In this document: piece by piece, positions 32,898 to 41,059 of the stretch | How the letters are laid out: the number at the start of each line of letters is the position of its first letter | Position numbering within the stretch: the first letter of the stretch is position 1 | Assembly (NCBI GenBank): GCA_964408185.1 | Contig: CAYOYK010000014.1 | Location: 1-57,477 of the forward strand | Length of the DNA stretch: 57,477 nucleotides | Direction: 5' to 3' | Source: CAYOYK01 sp964408185 | GTDB lineage: Bacteria; Bacillota; Clostridia; Christensenellales; Aristaeellaceae | Translations under genes and position numbers: made by a program | The notes under the pieces: model-generated | Seen by the model: the letters and a program-made list of their open reading frames with translations, nothing else | Databases searched by the model: none | Told to the model about the DNA's origin: nothing

Positions 32898-34011
32898 GCG
32901 CGACGGCCTCGCAGAGCTCGTCGATCTCCTGCTCGGTGTTATACAGACCGATGCTGGCCCGACACGCGCCTGACGCAAGCGTGCCCAGCCATTGATGGAT
33001 GCTGGGGGCGCAATGCAGCCCGGCGCGCAGCGCAAAGCCCTGCTTGGACAATTGGTCTGCCAGCGCGCCGCAATCCACGCCGTCCATCACAATGCTGACG
33101 ACGCCAACCTTGGGTGCGTGTTCGTCGCCCAGCAGCCGAACGCGATCGATCCGGCCCAGTCCGCCGCGCAGCCTTGTGGCGAGATACGACTCGTACTGCG
33201 CGATCTCCGCGCGATGCTTCAGGGCGAATCTCGCGCCGACAAAAAGCCCCGCGATACCCGGCAGGTTGAGCGTTCCGCTTTCATAGCGGTCGGGCGGCTG
33301 CGCGGGCTGCAGCATGCTTTCGCTTTGCGAGCCCGTTCCGCCAAAAAGGAGCGGACGCGGCAGCACCTCGCTGCCAAGCAGTAGCAGCCCCGTGCCGTGC
33401 GGGCCGAGCAGGCCCTTGTGACCCGCGGCCGCTACGATATCCGCGCCTAAGGATTCCGGCGATACGTTCAGCACGCCTGCGGTTTGCGCCGCGTCCACAA
33501 CCAAGGGGATGCCGTGCGCCCGCGTCTCCTCGGACAACTCGCGGATCGGCTGGATGACGCCCGTCACGTTGCTGGCGTGGTTGAGCACGCACAGCGCGGT
33601 TTTCGGCGTGATCGCGTCGCGTATGGACTGGCGCGTCAGCAGCCCGCGCTCGTCCGGGGCAAGCGTGCGCACGCGCAAGCTGCCCGTCGCTTCATAGCCC
33701 ATCAGGACGCGCATTACGGCGTTATGCTCCGCGTGCGAGCAAAGCACCTCGTCGCCCTCGTGCAGCAGCCCGCGCAGCGCAAGGTTGAGGCTTTCCGTAC
33801 AGCTAGGCGTAAAAATCACGCGCTCCGCCGGGAGTGTAAACGCCTCGGCAAGCATGGCGCGGCAGCCCTCGATGATCCTGCCGCCGCAAAGCGACAGCCT
33901 GTGTCCGGATCGGCCGGGGTTCCCGCCCAGCTTTTGCAGCGTGCCGGCCATGGCGCGCACGACCATCGGTGGCTTAGGATAGCTGGTCGCCGCGTTATCA
34001 AAATAGATCAT
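32875..34011 (-). CDS. Cysteine desulfurase-like class V aminotransferase
   Basis: A 378-residue PLP enzyme. It begins YFDNAATSYPKP; H94-H96 lie in CSHAEHNAVMR, the PLP lysine is K199 in AAAGHKGLLGPHG, and a candidate catalytic cysteine lies in RAGLHCAPSIHQWLG near the C-terminus. The order fits the cysteine desulfurase family that removes sulfur (or selenium) from cysteine for Fe-S, thio-nucleoside or selenium use. GGAGGGAGCG precedes the ATG. It is divergent from a DUF3343 gene 82 bp away, a partner often linked to sulfur/selenium handling. The last seven codons are repeated downstream. Confidence 0.88.
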   Translation of the reverse strand: MIYFDNAATSYPKPPMVVRAMAGTLQKLGGNPGRSGHRLSLCGGRIIEGCRAMLAEAFTLPAERVIFTPSCTESLNLALRGLLHEGDEVLCSHAEHNAVMRVLMGYEATGSLRVRTLAPDERGLLTRQSIRDAITPKTALCVLNHASNVTGVIQPIRELSEETRAHGIPLVVDAAQTAGVLNVSPESLGADIVAAAGHKGLLGPHGTGLLLLGSEVLPRPLLFGGTGSQSESMLQPAQPPDRYESGTLNLPGIAGLFVGARFALKHRAEIAQYESYLATRLRGGLGRIDRVRLLGDEHAPKVGVVSIVMDGVDCGALADQLSKQGFALRAGLHCAPSIHQWLGTLASGACRASIGLYNTEQEIDELCEAVARIAKGRG

Positions 34012-34093
34012 GCGTCGCTCCCTCCACGCGGCCGCAACACGCTTTTTTCGCGCCGCCGTATACTGTATGAGAGGGAAGGGGGAGGTTGAACTG

Positions 34094-34363
34094 ATGCAGG
34101 AAAGTTTTGGTATCGCGTCCTTTCGGTCGCGTCAGCAGGTATTAAAGTTTGAAACTGCGCTCCGCCGCGAGGGAATTCGCGTATCGGTGATTACAACGCC
34201 TAGGGATGTGTCTGTGGGGTGCGGTTTGTCCATTCGCTATGAAATGGAGGATTTCGAGCAGGTGTATGCGCTCTATCAGCGCTTGAGGCCATCCAACCTG
34301 ATCGGCTTTTACCGGGTAACGCGCGTGGAGGGCAACCGGACTGTGACCGCTCCTCTGCGATAG
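34094..34363 (+). CDS. DUF3343 family protein (putative Se/S carrier-like)
   Basis: An 89-residue protein of the DUF3343 family, marked by a short ferredoxin-like fold and the conserved VGCGLSIRYE, with a cysteine that could carry sulfur or selenium. The ATG at 34094 has GGAGG about 8-9 nt upstream; a start further upstream is possible but lacks a site. It is divergent from the cysteine desulfurase-like gene, which would be the natural source of a persulfide. A TATACT box at 34059-34064 may drive it, without a clear -35. Function inferred only. Confidence 0.75.
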   Translation: MQESFGIASFRSRQQVLKFETALRREGIRVSVITTPRDVSVGCGLSIRYEMEDFEQVYALYQRLRPSNLIGFYRVTRVEGNRTVTAPLR

Positions 34364-34371
34364 CAACACAA

Positions 34372-34403
34372 AAACGCCCTGCCGAATCATCGGCAGGGCG
34401 TTT
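34372..34403. terminator. Bidirectional terminator between DUF3343 and rpmB
   Basis: A perfect 14-bp stem, 34372-34385 with 34390-34403, a 4-nt loop, A-rich on the left and T-rich on the right flank. Confidence 0.88.
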
Positions 34404-34416
34404 GTCCACAGGAGTG

Positions 34417-34629
34417 TCAGGCTTCCTCGCTCTTGGCGGGGAGAGCACGCAGCACGTTGCCGCTACGCAGGCAACGGGTGCACACGTTCAGACGCTTGGC
34501 CTGTCCGTTTACAAGCACGCGAACCTTCTGCACGTTGGGCGCCCAAGTGCGGTTGCTCTTGCGGTTGGAGTGGCTGACGTTGTGGCCGCTCATCGTACCC
34601 TTTTGGCATACTTCACAAAAATGACCCAT
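34417..34629 (-). CDS. rpmB: 50S ribosomal protein L28 (zinc-binding form)
   Basis: A 70-residue ribosomal protein. It begins MGHFCEVCQKG and has the L28 block GHNVSHSNRKSNRTW. Two cysteine pairs, CEVC (5-8) and CTRC near residue 52, show the zinc-containing (C+) type. A strong AAGGAGGTG site stands before the ATG. It is a single-gene unit with its own promoter and a bidirectional terminator. Confidence 0.97.
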   Translation of the reverse strand: MGHFCEVCQKGTMSGHNVSHSNRKSNRTWAPNVQKVRVLVNGQAKRLNVCTRCLRSGNVLRALPAKSEEA

Positions 34630-34672
34630 GTTGACACCTCCTTGTGGGTGTTTGCAATCTCAAAGCCTGTCT

Positions 34673-34701
34673 ATTCTAGCACCCTTTTGTTGGTTTGGCA
34701 A
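34673..34701 (-). promoter_or_regulatory. rpmB promoter
   Basis: On the minus strand TTGCCA (34701-34696), a 17-bp spacer, TAGAAT (34678-34673). The leader to the ATG at 34629 is about 38 nt. Confidence 0.62.
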
Positions 34702-34739
34702 GCGTTTTTTCGACGGAATCGAATAAATTTATGCGGCAG

Positions 34740-36062
34740 CTATTCCTGCCCTCGCAGGGATACGGGGGAATCCTGCATGGCCTCTTGAATCAGGCTAAAG
34801 CAGCGCTGCATTACGCCCTGCTGGTTTTCATCCATGCCGTCGGGTGCTGGCTGATCGCTGACGATCACGCGGTACACAGATCGCCCGCCGTCGCGGTCCC
34901 GCCAAATATAGGTGGGCGTGTAGGTCAGCGTGTCGAATGTCAGCGTGCTATCGGAGGAATGATAGGTGGCAGTCACGTGGAGCAGCAAGCCGGCAAGCTG
35001 AGTGCGGCGGTCCCGGTTGGCGGACAGCGTGGAGCCAAGCGAGTACGCGCAGAGCGTTTGGTGCTCAACGCCGTCGGAGCGCGTGGAGGACAGAAACTCA
35101 ATGGGCTGCACCGCGTCGCTGTGCGTGCCCAGAATGATATCGGCCCCCGCCTCGGCGGCCTGCTGGGCAAGCTCGCGCTGCGCGTCGGTGGGCGCGGTGG
35201 CGTTGGCCTTCCCCCAGTACAGGGAAACGACCACGACCTGCGCGCCCTGTGACCGGGATAGGCGGATTCGCTCGGCGATGTTCTCGATGGTAGGCAGATA
35301 GTAGGCGTAGGCACGCTCGTCGGCGGTCGTCTGCTTTTTGCCTTGGCTGGTGATATCGGCTTGAAAGCTCAGAAAAGCAATGGAAACGCCGTTGACGCTG
35401 ACAAGCGTCTGCCTCTGCGCGCTTGCTTCGGTGGGGTATACGCCGTAGCCCGTCATGCCGTTGGCGGAGATTTGCGCGAGCGTATCGGCCGCGCCGGAGG
35501 TCCCCCCGTTGAAAATGCCGGAGTACCCGACGCTGAGCGTGGTTACGCCCAAGCCGCGCAGCGCGGCGAGCGCGGCGGGGGATACGTTGGCGTCGCTGAT
35601 CTTCATGCTGTCGATGACCGTGTTTTCCAGCGTGAAGAGCCGTATGTCGCCCGTGATTTCCGGCTGGAGCGATGCGAGGAGCGGGGCAAAATCGTACGTA
35701 TCGCCAGACAAAACAGACTTTTGGATCTCGGTGGAGAGCGTCAGCGTCCCTCCGGCGGTCAGGCTGAAGCTGTAGGTTTTTCCGGCGTACGCGTCGGCGG
35801 CTGTGCCCGGAGCCTGCGTGGAGTAAGAGGCGGACGCTTGCGGCAGCTCGCTGCCTGCGGAGGTGTTGGGGGTGATGGCCGCCGCGACGCCGGACATGGG
35901 GTCCTCAATCAAAACGGCGATATCGCTGCCGGAGGTCTGCACGTTTACATTGCCGCGCAGCTTGGGCAGCAGCAGGCCGCACCCCAGCATGACAAGGGCC
36001 GTTACGCACAGCATCAGAACCGTGCCAAACGAAACGCCTTTTCTCTTACGAGAGCCACCCAA
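34740..36062 (-). CDS. CapA family protein (PGA_cap, metallophosphatase-like), membrane-anchored
   Basis: A 440-residue protein with one N-terminal membrane helix (about 10-30) and an outside domain of the CapA/PGA_cap family. The domain blocks are visible: FTLENTVID, SVNGVSIAFLSFQ, VVVVSLYWGK and DIILGTHSDAVQPIEF, although the motifs diverge from typical CapA (for example no N-terminal GD). CapA proteins take part in poly-gamma-glutamate capsule anchoring, but many clostridial relatives have no capsule genes nearby, as here. The TTG at 36062 is chosen because AAAGGAGGG lies just upstream; a longer frame would overlap the divergent gene. Confidence 0.78.
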   Translation of the reverse strand: MGGSRKRKGVSFGTVLMLCVTALVMLGCGLLLPKLRGNVNVQTSGSDIAVLIEDPMSGVAAAITPNTSAGSELPQASASYSTQAPGTAADAYAGKTYSFSLTAGGTLTLSTEIQKSVLSGDTYDFAPLLASLQPEITGDIRLFTLENTVIDSMKISDANVSPAALAALRGLGVTTLSVGYSGIFNGGTSGAADTLAQISANGMTGYGVYPTEASAQRQTLVSVNGVSIAFLSFQADITSQGKKQTTADERAYAYYLPTIENIAERIRLSRSQGAQVVVVSLYWGKANATAPTDAQRELAQQAAEAGADIILGTHSDAVQPIEFLSSTRSDGVEHQTLCAYSLGSTLSANRDRRTQLAGLLLHVTATYHSSDSTLTFDTLTYTPTYIWRDRDGGRSVYRVIVSDQPAPDGMDENQQGVMQRCFSLIQEAMQDSPVSLRGQE

Positions 36063-36099
36063 GCCGATCCCTCCTTTTGCGCGGGTACAGTAAACAAAC

Positions 36100-36128
36100 T
36101 TGACCAACCGACTCTCTAATGATATCAT
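36100..36128 (+). promoter_or_regulatory. Promoter of the second TIM-barrel isomerase
   Basis: TTGACC (36100-36105), a 17-bp spacer, TATCAT (36123-36128). It gives a leader of about 35 nt before the TTG start at 36169. Confidence 0.62.
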
Positions 36129-36168
36129 ATCAATATGTGCGAATGCAACAGGAAAGGGGCGTGTCCTT

Positions 36169-36972
36169 TTGAAGATAAGCTTTTCCACCCTCGGCTGCCC
36201 GCGCTGGAGCTGGCAGGAGATTACGGCCACCGCTTGCGATTTGGGGTATGATGGCATTGAGGTGCGCGGCGTCGGCAAGGATATTTCCGTTCCCAGCGTG
36301 CCGGCCTTCTCGGAGGGGAATTTACCCAAAACCATGTCGGAGCTGGAGCGTCTGCATCTGTCCATTCCGTGCTTGGACAGCGATTGCTGCATTCACCTGC
36401 GGGAGAACGAGCAAAAAACGGAGAGGGAAGTGCAGGCGTACGTTCGCCTCGCCGAGGCGCTGCATGTGCCCTATGTGCGGATTATGGCCGCCGCGCCCGT
36501 GCCCATGCCCGTGGGTGACGTGGACGAGCAGTACGTATGCGAGCGCGCCATCGTATTGGGCCGTTATGCGGCCGAGCACGGCGTTACGCTGCTGATTGAG
36601 ACCAACGGCGTCTGGTCGGACAGCGCCCGCTTGGCGAGACTGCTCAGCACGATCTCGATGGACTCCGTGGCGGCGCTGTGGGACGTGCACCATCCCTACC
36701 GCTTTATGGGCGAAAAGCCCGCGGACACCTACCGCAACCTGCGCCCGTGGCTGCGCCATACGCACCTCAAGGACAGCGTCGCAACCTCGGACGGCTTCCA
36801 TTACACGCTGCCCGGCTTTGGGGATATCCCTTTGGCCGAGATTATCAATGTACTCAAGGAAGGCGGGTATGACGGCTTCTACTCGCTGGAATGGGTCAAG
36901 CGCTGGGACGTCACGCTGGAGGAGCCGGGCATTGTGTTCGCGCACTACGCCAACTTCATCCGCACGCTGTAA
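36169..36972 (+). CDS. Sugar phosphate isomerase/epimerase (IolE-like TIM barrel)
   Basis: A 267-residue TIM-barrel protein of the xylose isomerase-like superfamily. Metal ligands can be placed in order: E in LLIETNG, D in ALWDVHHP, H in RHTHLKD and E in YSLEWVK. This is the same fold as the gene at 7548 but not closely similar. The start is TTG at 36169 with AAAGGGG 9 nt upstream. It is a single-gene unit between its own promoter and a terminator, so no pathway partner can be inferred. Confidence 0.85.
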   Translation: MKISFSTLGCPRWSWQEITATACDLGYDGIEVRGVGKDISVPSVPAFSEGNLPKTMSELERLHLSIPCLDSDCCIHLRENEQKTEREVQAYVRLAEALHVPYVRIMAAAPVPMPVGDVDEQYVCERAIVLGRYAAEHGVTLLIETNGVWSDSARLARLLSTISMDSVAALWDVHHPYRFMGEKPADTYRNLRPWLRHTHLKDSVATSDGFHYTLPGFGDIPLAEIINVLKEGGYDGFYSLEWVKRWDVTLEEPGIVFAHYANFIRTL

Positions 36973-36983
36973 GCAATACAATA

Positions 36984-37010
36984 GGCCCCGGAGCGTTTCG
37001 CTCCGGGGCC
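36984..37010. terminator. Bidirectional hairpin terminator
   Basis: A perfect 11-bp GC-rich stem, 36984-36994 with 37000-37010, loop of five bases, between the convergent isomerase and SH3-protein genes. T tracts are short. Confidence 0.72.
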
Positions 37011-37024
37011 TTGCCGTTGTGCTG

Positions 37025-38419
37025 TTACCAAGTTGCCTTGGAGGCCTCGGTCACACATTTCTGATGATCCTCGTCCACGCGCTTGGTACCGTGCGTCTTG
37101 CTGTTCTTAAAGTGGATGCAGAAGTGGCCGTCAAAGCCGTTGTCGATGGTGGAGGTTCCGTGAGGCATGCCGTTCATGGAAGCCGCGTACACATGCCCGT
37201 TGTACAAAATAAGAATCGGGCGGCGGTTCCAGCTCCACGAGCCGCCGTAGATGGATTTCATGGTGGCGGTCGCGTCGCTGTTGCGAGGCTCGGCGTCCAA
37301 GTGGTTCACGCCGGACCAGCGCACAGCCTCGAATGTTTTTCCGGTGCGCACATCCTTGATGGTAAACCGCGCTCCCTTGGGGATGGCGCTTGAGCCGCCG
37401 CCGGTAAACCAATCCAGCACCTCCGTTGTGTAGGTCTTGGTGGAGGAAGAGGACGACGAGCTGGACGAGCCGGAGGACGCGCTGGATGAGCTGGACGAGG
37501 CGGAATCGCCCGTGTTAAACAGGATGCGAATGGTGCCGGCTCCGGCTACGCCGTCCTGCGTCAGGCCGCGGTTGCGCTGGAAGCGCTTCACGGCGGACAG
37601 CGTGCCCGCGCCAAAGCTGCCGTCGATGGTGCCGGAATAGTAGCCCAGAAGCGTAAGCGCCTGCTGGAGCTTGACCACGTCCGCGCCGCTGTCGCCCTCG
37701 CTGCACTTGCTGGGGGCCGTGCCAATATCGGAGATCGAGTCGATCCCGCTCATGCTGTACTTGCTGCTGCTAGCGCTGCTGGCGCTGCTGGTTGAGCTGC
37801 TGCTCGCGGTGGCTGCCGTATCGCTGTCCCGCAGGTCCGGGCCCACGGAGCCAAAGATGGCTTTCACCGTGGCGGGGCCGGCAACGCCGTCAGCCTCCAG
37901 CTTTTTGGACATTTGGTATGCCTTTACAGCCTCGGATGTGATATCGCCATAATCGCCGTCCACCTTGCCGTTAAAGAAGCCGAGAATGGTCAGCGCCTTT
38001 TGCAGCTTGACGACATACTCGCCGCTGTTGCCCACGCGCATCGGGCCGGGAGCGTCGCCAAGCGCGGCGATCTGGTCCTTGGCGCTGCCGGACGACGAGG
38101 ATGAGGACGAAGACGACGAGGACGACGACGAGGAGCCGCCGACCTTTACATATTTTTTCATAAGATAGCCGGTAAACTGGCCGTATTGCACGCGGTACCA
38201 CGAGCCGGAGGTGCTCAGGATCTGCACCTCCTCGCCCTCAGGCAGCGTTTGCAGGGCTTTGCTCTCCACATCGGCGGATTTGCGCAGGATGACCTTCACG
38301 GTCACAACGCCCATTTTCTCCGCAACGGCTGAGAGAGACGACAAAAGCATAACAACGGCGAGCAGCGCGCAGCCGACTCGACGAATATGCCGGATAAACT
38401 GAGAAGCTCCGTCGGTCAT
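37025..38419 (-). CDS. Secreted SH3b/double peptidoglycan-binding protein with poly-serine linkers
   Basis: A 464-residue exported protein. A signal peptide (1-33, ending SAVA) is followed by an SH3b domain (about 36-93), a run of serines (about 96-110), a PG_binding_1 domain (about 126-190), a second serine-rich linker, a second PG_binding_1 domain (about 245-310), a third serine linker and a C-terminal domain of about 130 residues with GHFCIHFKNSKTHG. The H-x-C-x-H pattern of that domain may be catalytic or metal binding; I cannot name the family. Similar proteins occur in clostridial spore or cell-wall sets. It has its own strong promoter and AGGAGG site. Confidence 0.82.
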   Translation of the reverse strand: MTDGASQFIRHIRRVGCALLAVVMLLSSLSAVAEKMGVVTVKVILRKSADVESKALQTLPEGEEVQILSTSGSWYRVQYGQFTGYLMKKYVKVGGSSSSSSSSSSSSSSSGSAKDQIAALGDAPGPMRVGNSGEYVVKLQKALTILGFFNGKVDGDYGDITSEAVKAYQMSKKLEADGVAGPATVKAIFGSVGPDLRDSDTAATASSSSTSSASSASSSKYSMSGIDSISDIGTAPSKCSEGDSGADVVKLQQALTLLGYYSGTIDGSFGAGTLSAVKRFQRNRGLTQDGVAGAGTIRILFNTGDSASSSSSSASSGSSSSSSSSSTKTYTTEVLDWFTGGGSSAIPKGARFTIKDVRTGKTFEAVRWSGVNHLDAEPRNSDATATMKSIYGGSWSWNRRPILILYNGHVYAASMNGMPHGTSTIDNGFDGHFCIHFKNSKTHGTKRVDEDHQKCVTEASKATW

Positions 38420-38460
38420 TACAATTCCTCCTGACTAAGAGCAAAATGATCTCCGTTCAT

Positions 38461-38489
38461 AATATATTACAAAATTATTAAGATGTCAA
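38461..38489 (-). promoter_or_regulatory. Promoter of the SH3/peptidoglycan-binding protein gene
   Basis: On the minus strand a perfect TTGACA (38489-38484), an AT-rich 17-bp spacer, TATATT (38466-38461). It lies in the most AT-rich stretch of the window. Confidence 0.72.
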
Positions 38490-38552
38490 TGTGTTTTCAA
38501 AATGTTACAAAAATATTTACGCGAATCGGCGAGCATTTGTCATACTTCGCGC

Positions 38553-38581
38553 TTGACGCGGAGGCAACTTCTGGATAAACT
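38553..38581 (+). promoter_or_regulatory. Promoter of the coiled-coil protein gene
   Basis: TTGACG (38553-38558), 17 bp, TAAACT (38576-38581), about 65 bp before the chosen ATG at 38646. Confidence 0.5.
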
Positions 38582-38645
38582 ATCAATTGGAAAGCACAGC
38601 CGTCTGTTTCTCAGGCCATCAAAATGCTTGGAGGTCGTATTTCAT

Positions 38646-40994
38646 ATGGATCAACTCAATGGTACCGTTACGCTGGCTTATTTGGACGAGGATAACAAGC
38701 AGCGTATCTTTTTTCGCGTGGTACCGCTTTGCACGCGCGATGGATATTTGTTTGCCGACGCGCAGACGCGTTATCCCGATCAGGGGAGCCTGCGCGTGGT
38801 GCCGGATAAGCGGGAGCAAAGCACCTTTAAGGAGCGGATGCGCGGCATCGGCACGCTGTGCGCAATTTGTCTGGGCGGCGACGCCAAGGAGATCAGCAAA
38901 GTACGGCAAAACAAGAACTATCAGCCGCAGCAGGGCGAGTATAACCAGTTTGCAATCTACTCCGATGTGGTTTGCGGCTTTGAGCCGGACGCGCTGTTTG
39001 AGGTAATCGACGCGAGCAATACGGCTACGGCGCAGGCTCCGCTGACCGCGCAGGTGCTGCTGCTGTCCCAAAAGGTGCTGTACGGCCCGGTGGATCGGGA
39101 GCAGTTGGCCGACGCGGCGGTTGACGCCCTCAAGCCCTACGGAAACGACCATTATCTGCTGCAAACGATCAAGCTGCCGGACGGCACGCAGCATACGATG
39201 TACTGGAACCCGGACGCAACGCAAAACAAGCGGATCCGCAAGTCCAAGGCTGCCCGCTCCGCAAAGGAGGAGCCCGTCGGCGACGCCTGCACGGAGTCTG
39301 CCGCGCCCGCTGTGCCCGCGGAGGCTGCCGCGCCCCTGTCCGAGGCAGCGCCCGCGCCGTCGCCCAAGCCGCCGGAGAAGCATGACGAGCCTTGCGCAAG
39401 CGCCATCTCCGAGCCGAAAACCGAGACGCCGACTGCGAAGCCGACCGACGCGCCCAAAACGCCCGAAGCCCTTCCGCTCGGCAAGCCGCTGCAAATCTTG
39501 GATAGCAGCCTGACCTTCAGCGATCATTTGGAGCGCCTCAACCAGACGGTCTCCGCAGACGCAAACCGATTTGACGAGGAGACGCTCGCCCTTGAGGAAG
39601 AGCCTGCCGAGGCGGTCAAGTATTCGGGAACGCCGCTGGAGCGCGCAAGCGTGCGCGAACCTGTGATTGTCGGCCGCCCCAAGCCCCTCCATTACGTGGT
39701 GGAGCGGCAGATCAAAGCGGCGCAGCCTCAATCGGCTGCCGATCCGTCCGGCATGTCGGCCGAACAGGTGCTCCAAGCCCTGTTCAGCGTCTGGCGCGAC
39801 CCGGAGACGCACGAGCAGATCCTGCGCGGGCTGTCGGACGACGAGGACTTCAGCTTTGCTTTCCTCAAAACGATGCAGACGAACGGACGGGAGCTGCGCA
39901 TTCTGGCGGCAGCGCAGGCTCAGCTTGCGGACATCGAGGCGGAGCGCCTGAGCCTGCTGATGCAACTGGAACGCCTCCGGGACGACCGCCGTAAAATGGA
40001 AAAAGAAACGCTGCAATCCATCAGCGAGCAAAAAAAGACGCAGCTCAAGGAGCTTGAGACGGCCGTTTCCAACCTGCAAGCGCAAAAGGACAGCTTGGAG
40101 GCTGCTACCGTCGCGCTTTCCAACGCGACGCAAAAGGAAACCGAGGACTTTGTGCGCGCCAACACATGGCACGGCCAGCCCTATGGCGACGCGATCGCGC
40201 TGCTCATCCCGACGGTCGGCGTTCATCGTACCGTCGAGGAGCTGCTCGGCTTGCTGCGCACGGGCCTGACCGCCGTCGGCTTTGACATCAGCGAGGACGA
40301 CGCGTATCAGCTGCTGATCCATTTTGCCTTGGCGGACGAGCTTTGCCTGTACGGCGATAACGAGCAGGACGCGCTGCGCTTCTGCAAGGCGTTTGTTCAT
40401 TCGCTTGGTCTGGACAAGGTTTGCGCCTGCGCGCCCAAGGACAGTCAGGTGCGCGTGGTGGACGCTTTGGCCGAGAACGCCTGCCGTACGCCGATCGTGC
40501 TGATTACGCAGCTCTCCGCGCGCGGGCAGCGTTCCGTCGGCATGAAAACGCTGATGTACGCCACCGTGGCGGAGTACTTATCCGGTGCGGCACCGGAATG
40601 CCCGGCCTGCCCGAAGATGCGAATCCCGCCGCTGGCGAACGCGCTCCCGGATAACGGAACCGCCGCGACCGTCATGCCTGCGATCTCCATGGAATCGCTG
40701 GACGAGCTGCAAAAGATCGTAGCGCCTCTGCTGGATGAGCAGGAAAGCTGGTTTGAGGAGCTAAAGCACCAGCTTGCCGACAGCGATCTGGAGATATCCG
40801 ATACGACCCTGCGCGATATGCGCAGCTTTGTCAGCGCTGCGTCGCAAAAGCTGCGCGGCGGGTTTATCAGCGCTGCGGACGCGGCGGTGTGCCACTGGGT
40901 GATCCCGCTGGTGCAGCGCCGCGGCTGCGCGGAGCGCACCGGCACGATGATGGCTTACCTGCCGCGCGCGCTGGCCATGCTGGGTGTGCGATAA
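38646..40994 (+). CDS. Large coiled-coil protein with P-loop-less AAA-like C-terminal domain
   Basis: A 782-residue protein without signal peptide or membrane helix. The N-terminal 190 residues are a mixed domain (DQLNGTVTLAYLDEDNKQ), followed by a Pro/Ala-rich linker (about 200-290). A long coiled coil spans about 418-502. The C-terminal 280 residues resemble an AAA (McrB-like) core: LYGDNEQDAL (568-577) aligns with a Walker A loop, but D575-A576-L577 replace G-K-S/T, and RTPIVLITQ is like a Walker B strand without the acidic pair. ATP hydrolysis is unlikely. The ATG at 38646 is preceded by GGAGG, 11 nt away; a longer frame from 38502 overlaps the promoter. Function unknown. Confidence 0.6.
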   Translation: MDQLNGTVTLAYLDEDNKQRIFFRVVPLCTRDGYLFADAQTRYPDQGSLRVVPDKREQSTFKERMRGIGTLCAICLGGDAKEISKVRQNKNYQPQQGEYNQFAIYSDVVCGFEPDALFEVIDASNTATAQAPLTAQVLLLSQKVLYGPVDREQLADAAVDALKPYGNDHYLLQTIKLPDGTQHTMYWNPDATQNKRIRKSKAARSAKEEPVGDACTESAAPAVPAEAAAPLSEAAPAPSPKPPEKHDEPCASAISEPKTETPTAKPTDAPKTPEALPLGKPLQILDSSLTFSDHLERLNQTVSADANRFDEETLALEEEPAEAVKYSGTPLERASVREPVIVGRPKPLHYVVERQIKAAQPQSAADPSGMSAEQVLQALFSVWRDPETHEQILRGLSDDEDFSFAFLKTMQTNGRELRILAAAQAQLADIEAERLSLLMQLERLRDDRRKMEKETLQSISEQKKTQLKELETAVSNLQAQKDSLEAATVALSNATQKETEDFVRANTWHGQPYGDAIALLIPTVGVHRTVEELLGLLRTGLTAVGFDISEDDAYQLLIHFALADELCLYGDNEQDALRFCKAFVHSLGLDKVCACAPKDSQVRVVDALAENACRTPIVLITQLSARGQRSVGMKTLMYATVAEYLSGAAPECPACPKMRIPPLANALPDNGTAATVMPAISMESLDELQKIVAPLLDEQESWFEELKHQLADSDLEISDTTLRDMRSFVSAASQKLRGGFISAADAAVCHWVIPLVQRRGCAERTGTMMAYLPRALAMLGVR

Positions 40995-41003
40995 CAATCA
41001 ACC

Positions 41004-41044
41004 AAAAAACCGACCCCGATGATGAATCGAAGGGTCGGTTTTTT
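41004..41044. terminator. Bidirectional terminator
   Basis: AAAAAACCGACCC pairs with GGGTCGGTTTTTT, ten bases after the stop of the coiled-coil gene and just before the end of the convergent penicillin-binding protein gene. Confidence 0.9.
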
Positions 41045-41059
41045 GATTGCTCGCAAGCG

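Noticed and set aside
34725..34734. AT-rich palindrome near 34725-34734 (ATAAATTTAT) as an operator
   Set aside because: It is short, AT-rich palindromes are common by chance, and it lies upstream of an ordinary rpmB promoter.
38619..40400. A 593-residue open frame antisense to the coiled-coil protein
   Set aside because: The composition is that of a reversed coding strand, and the plus-strand gene has a ribosome site, promoter and terminator.
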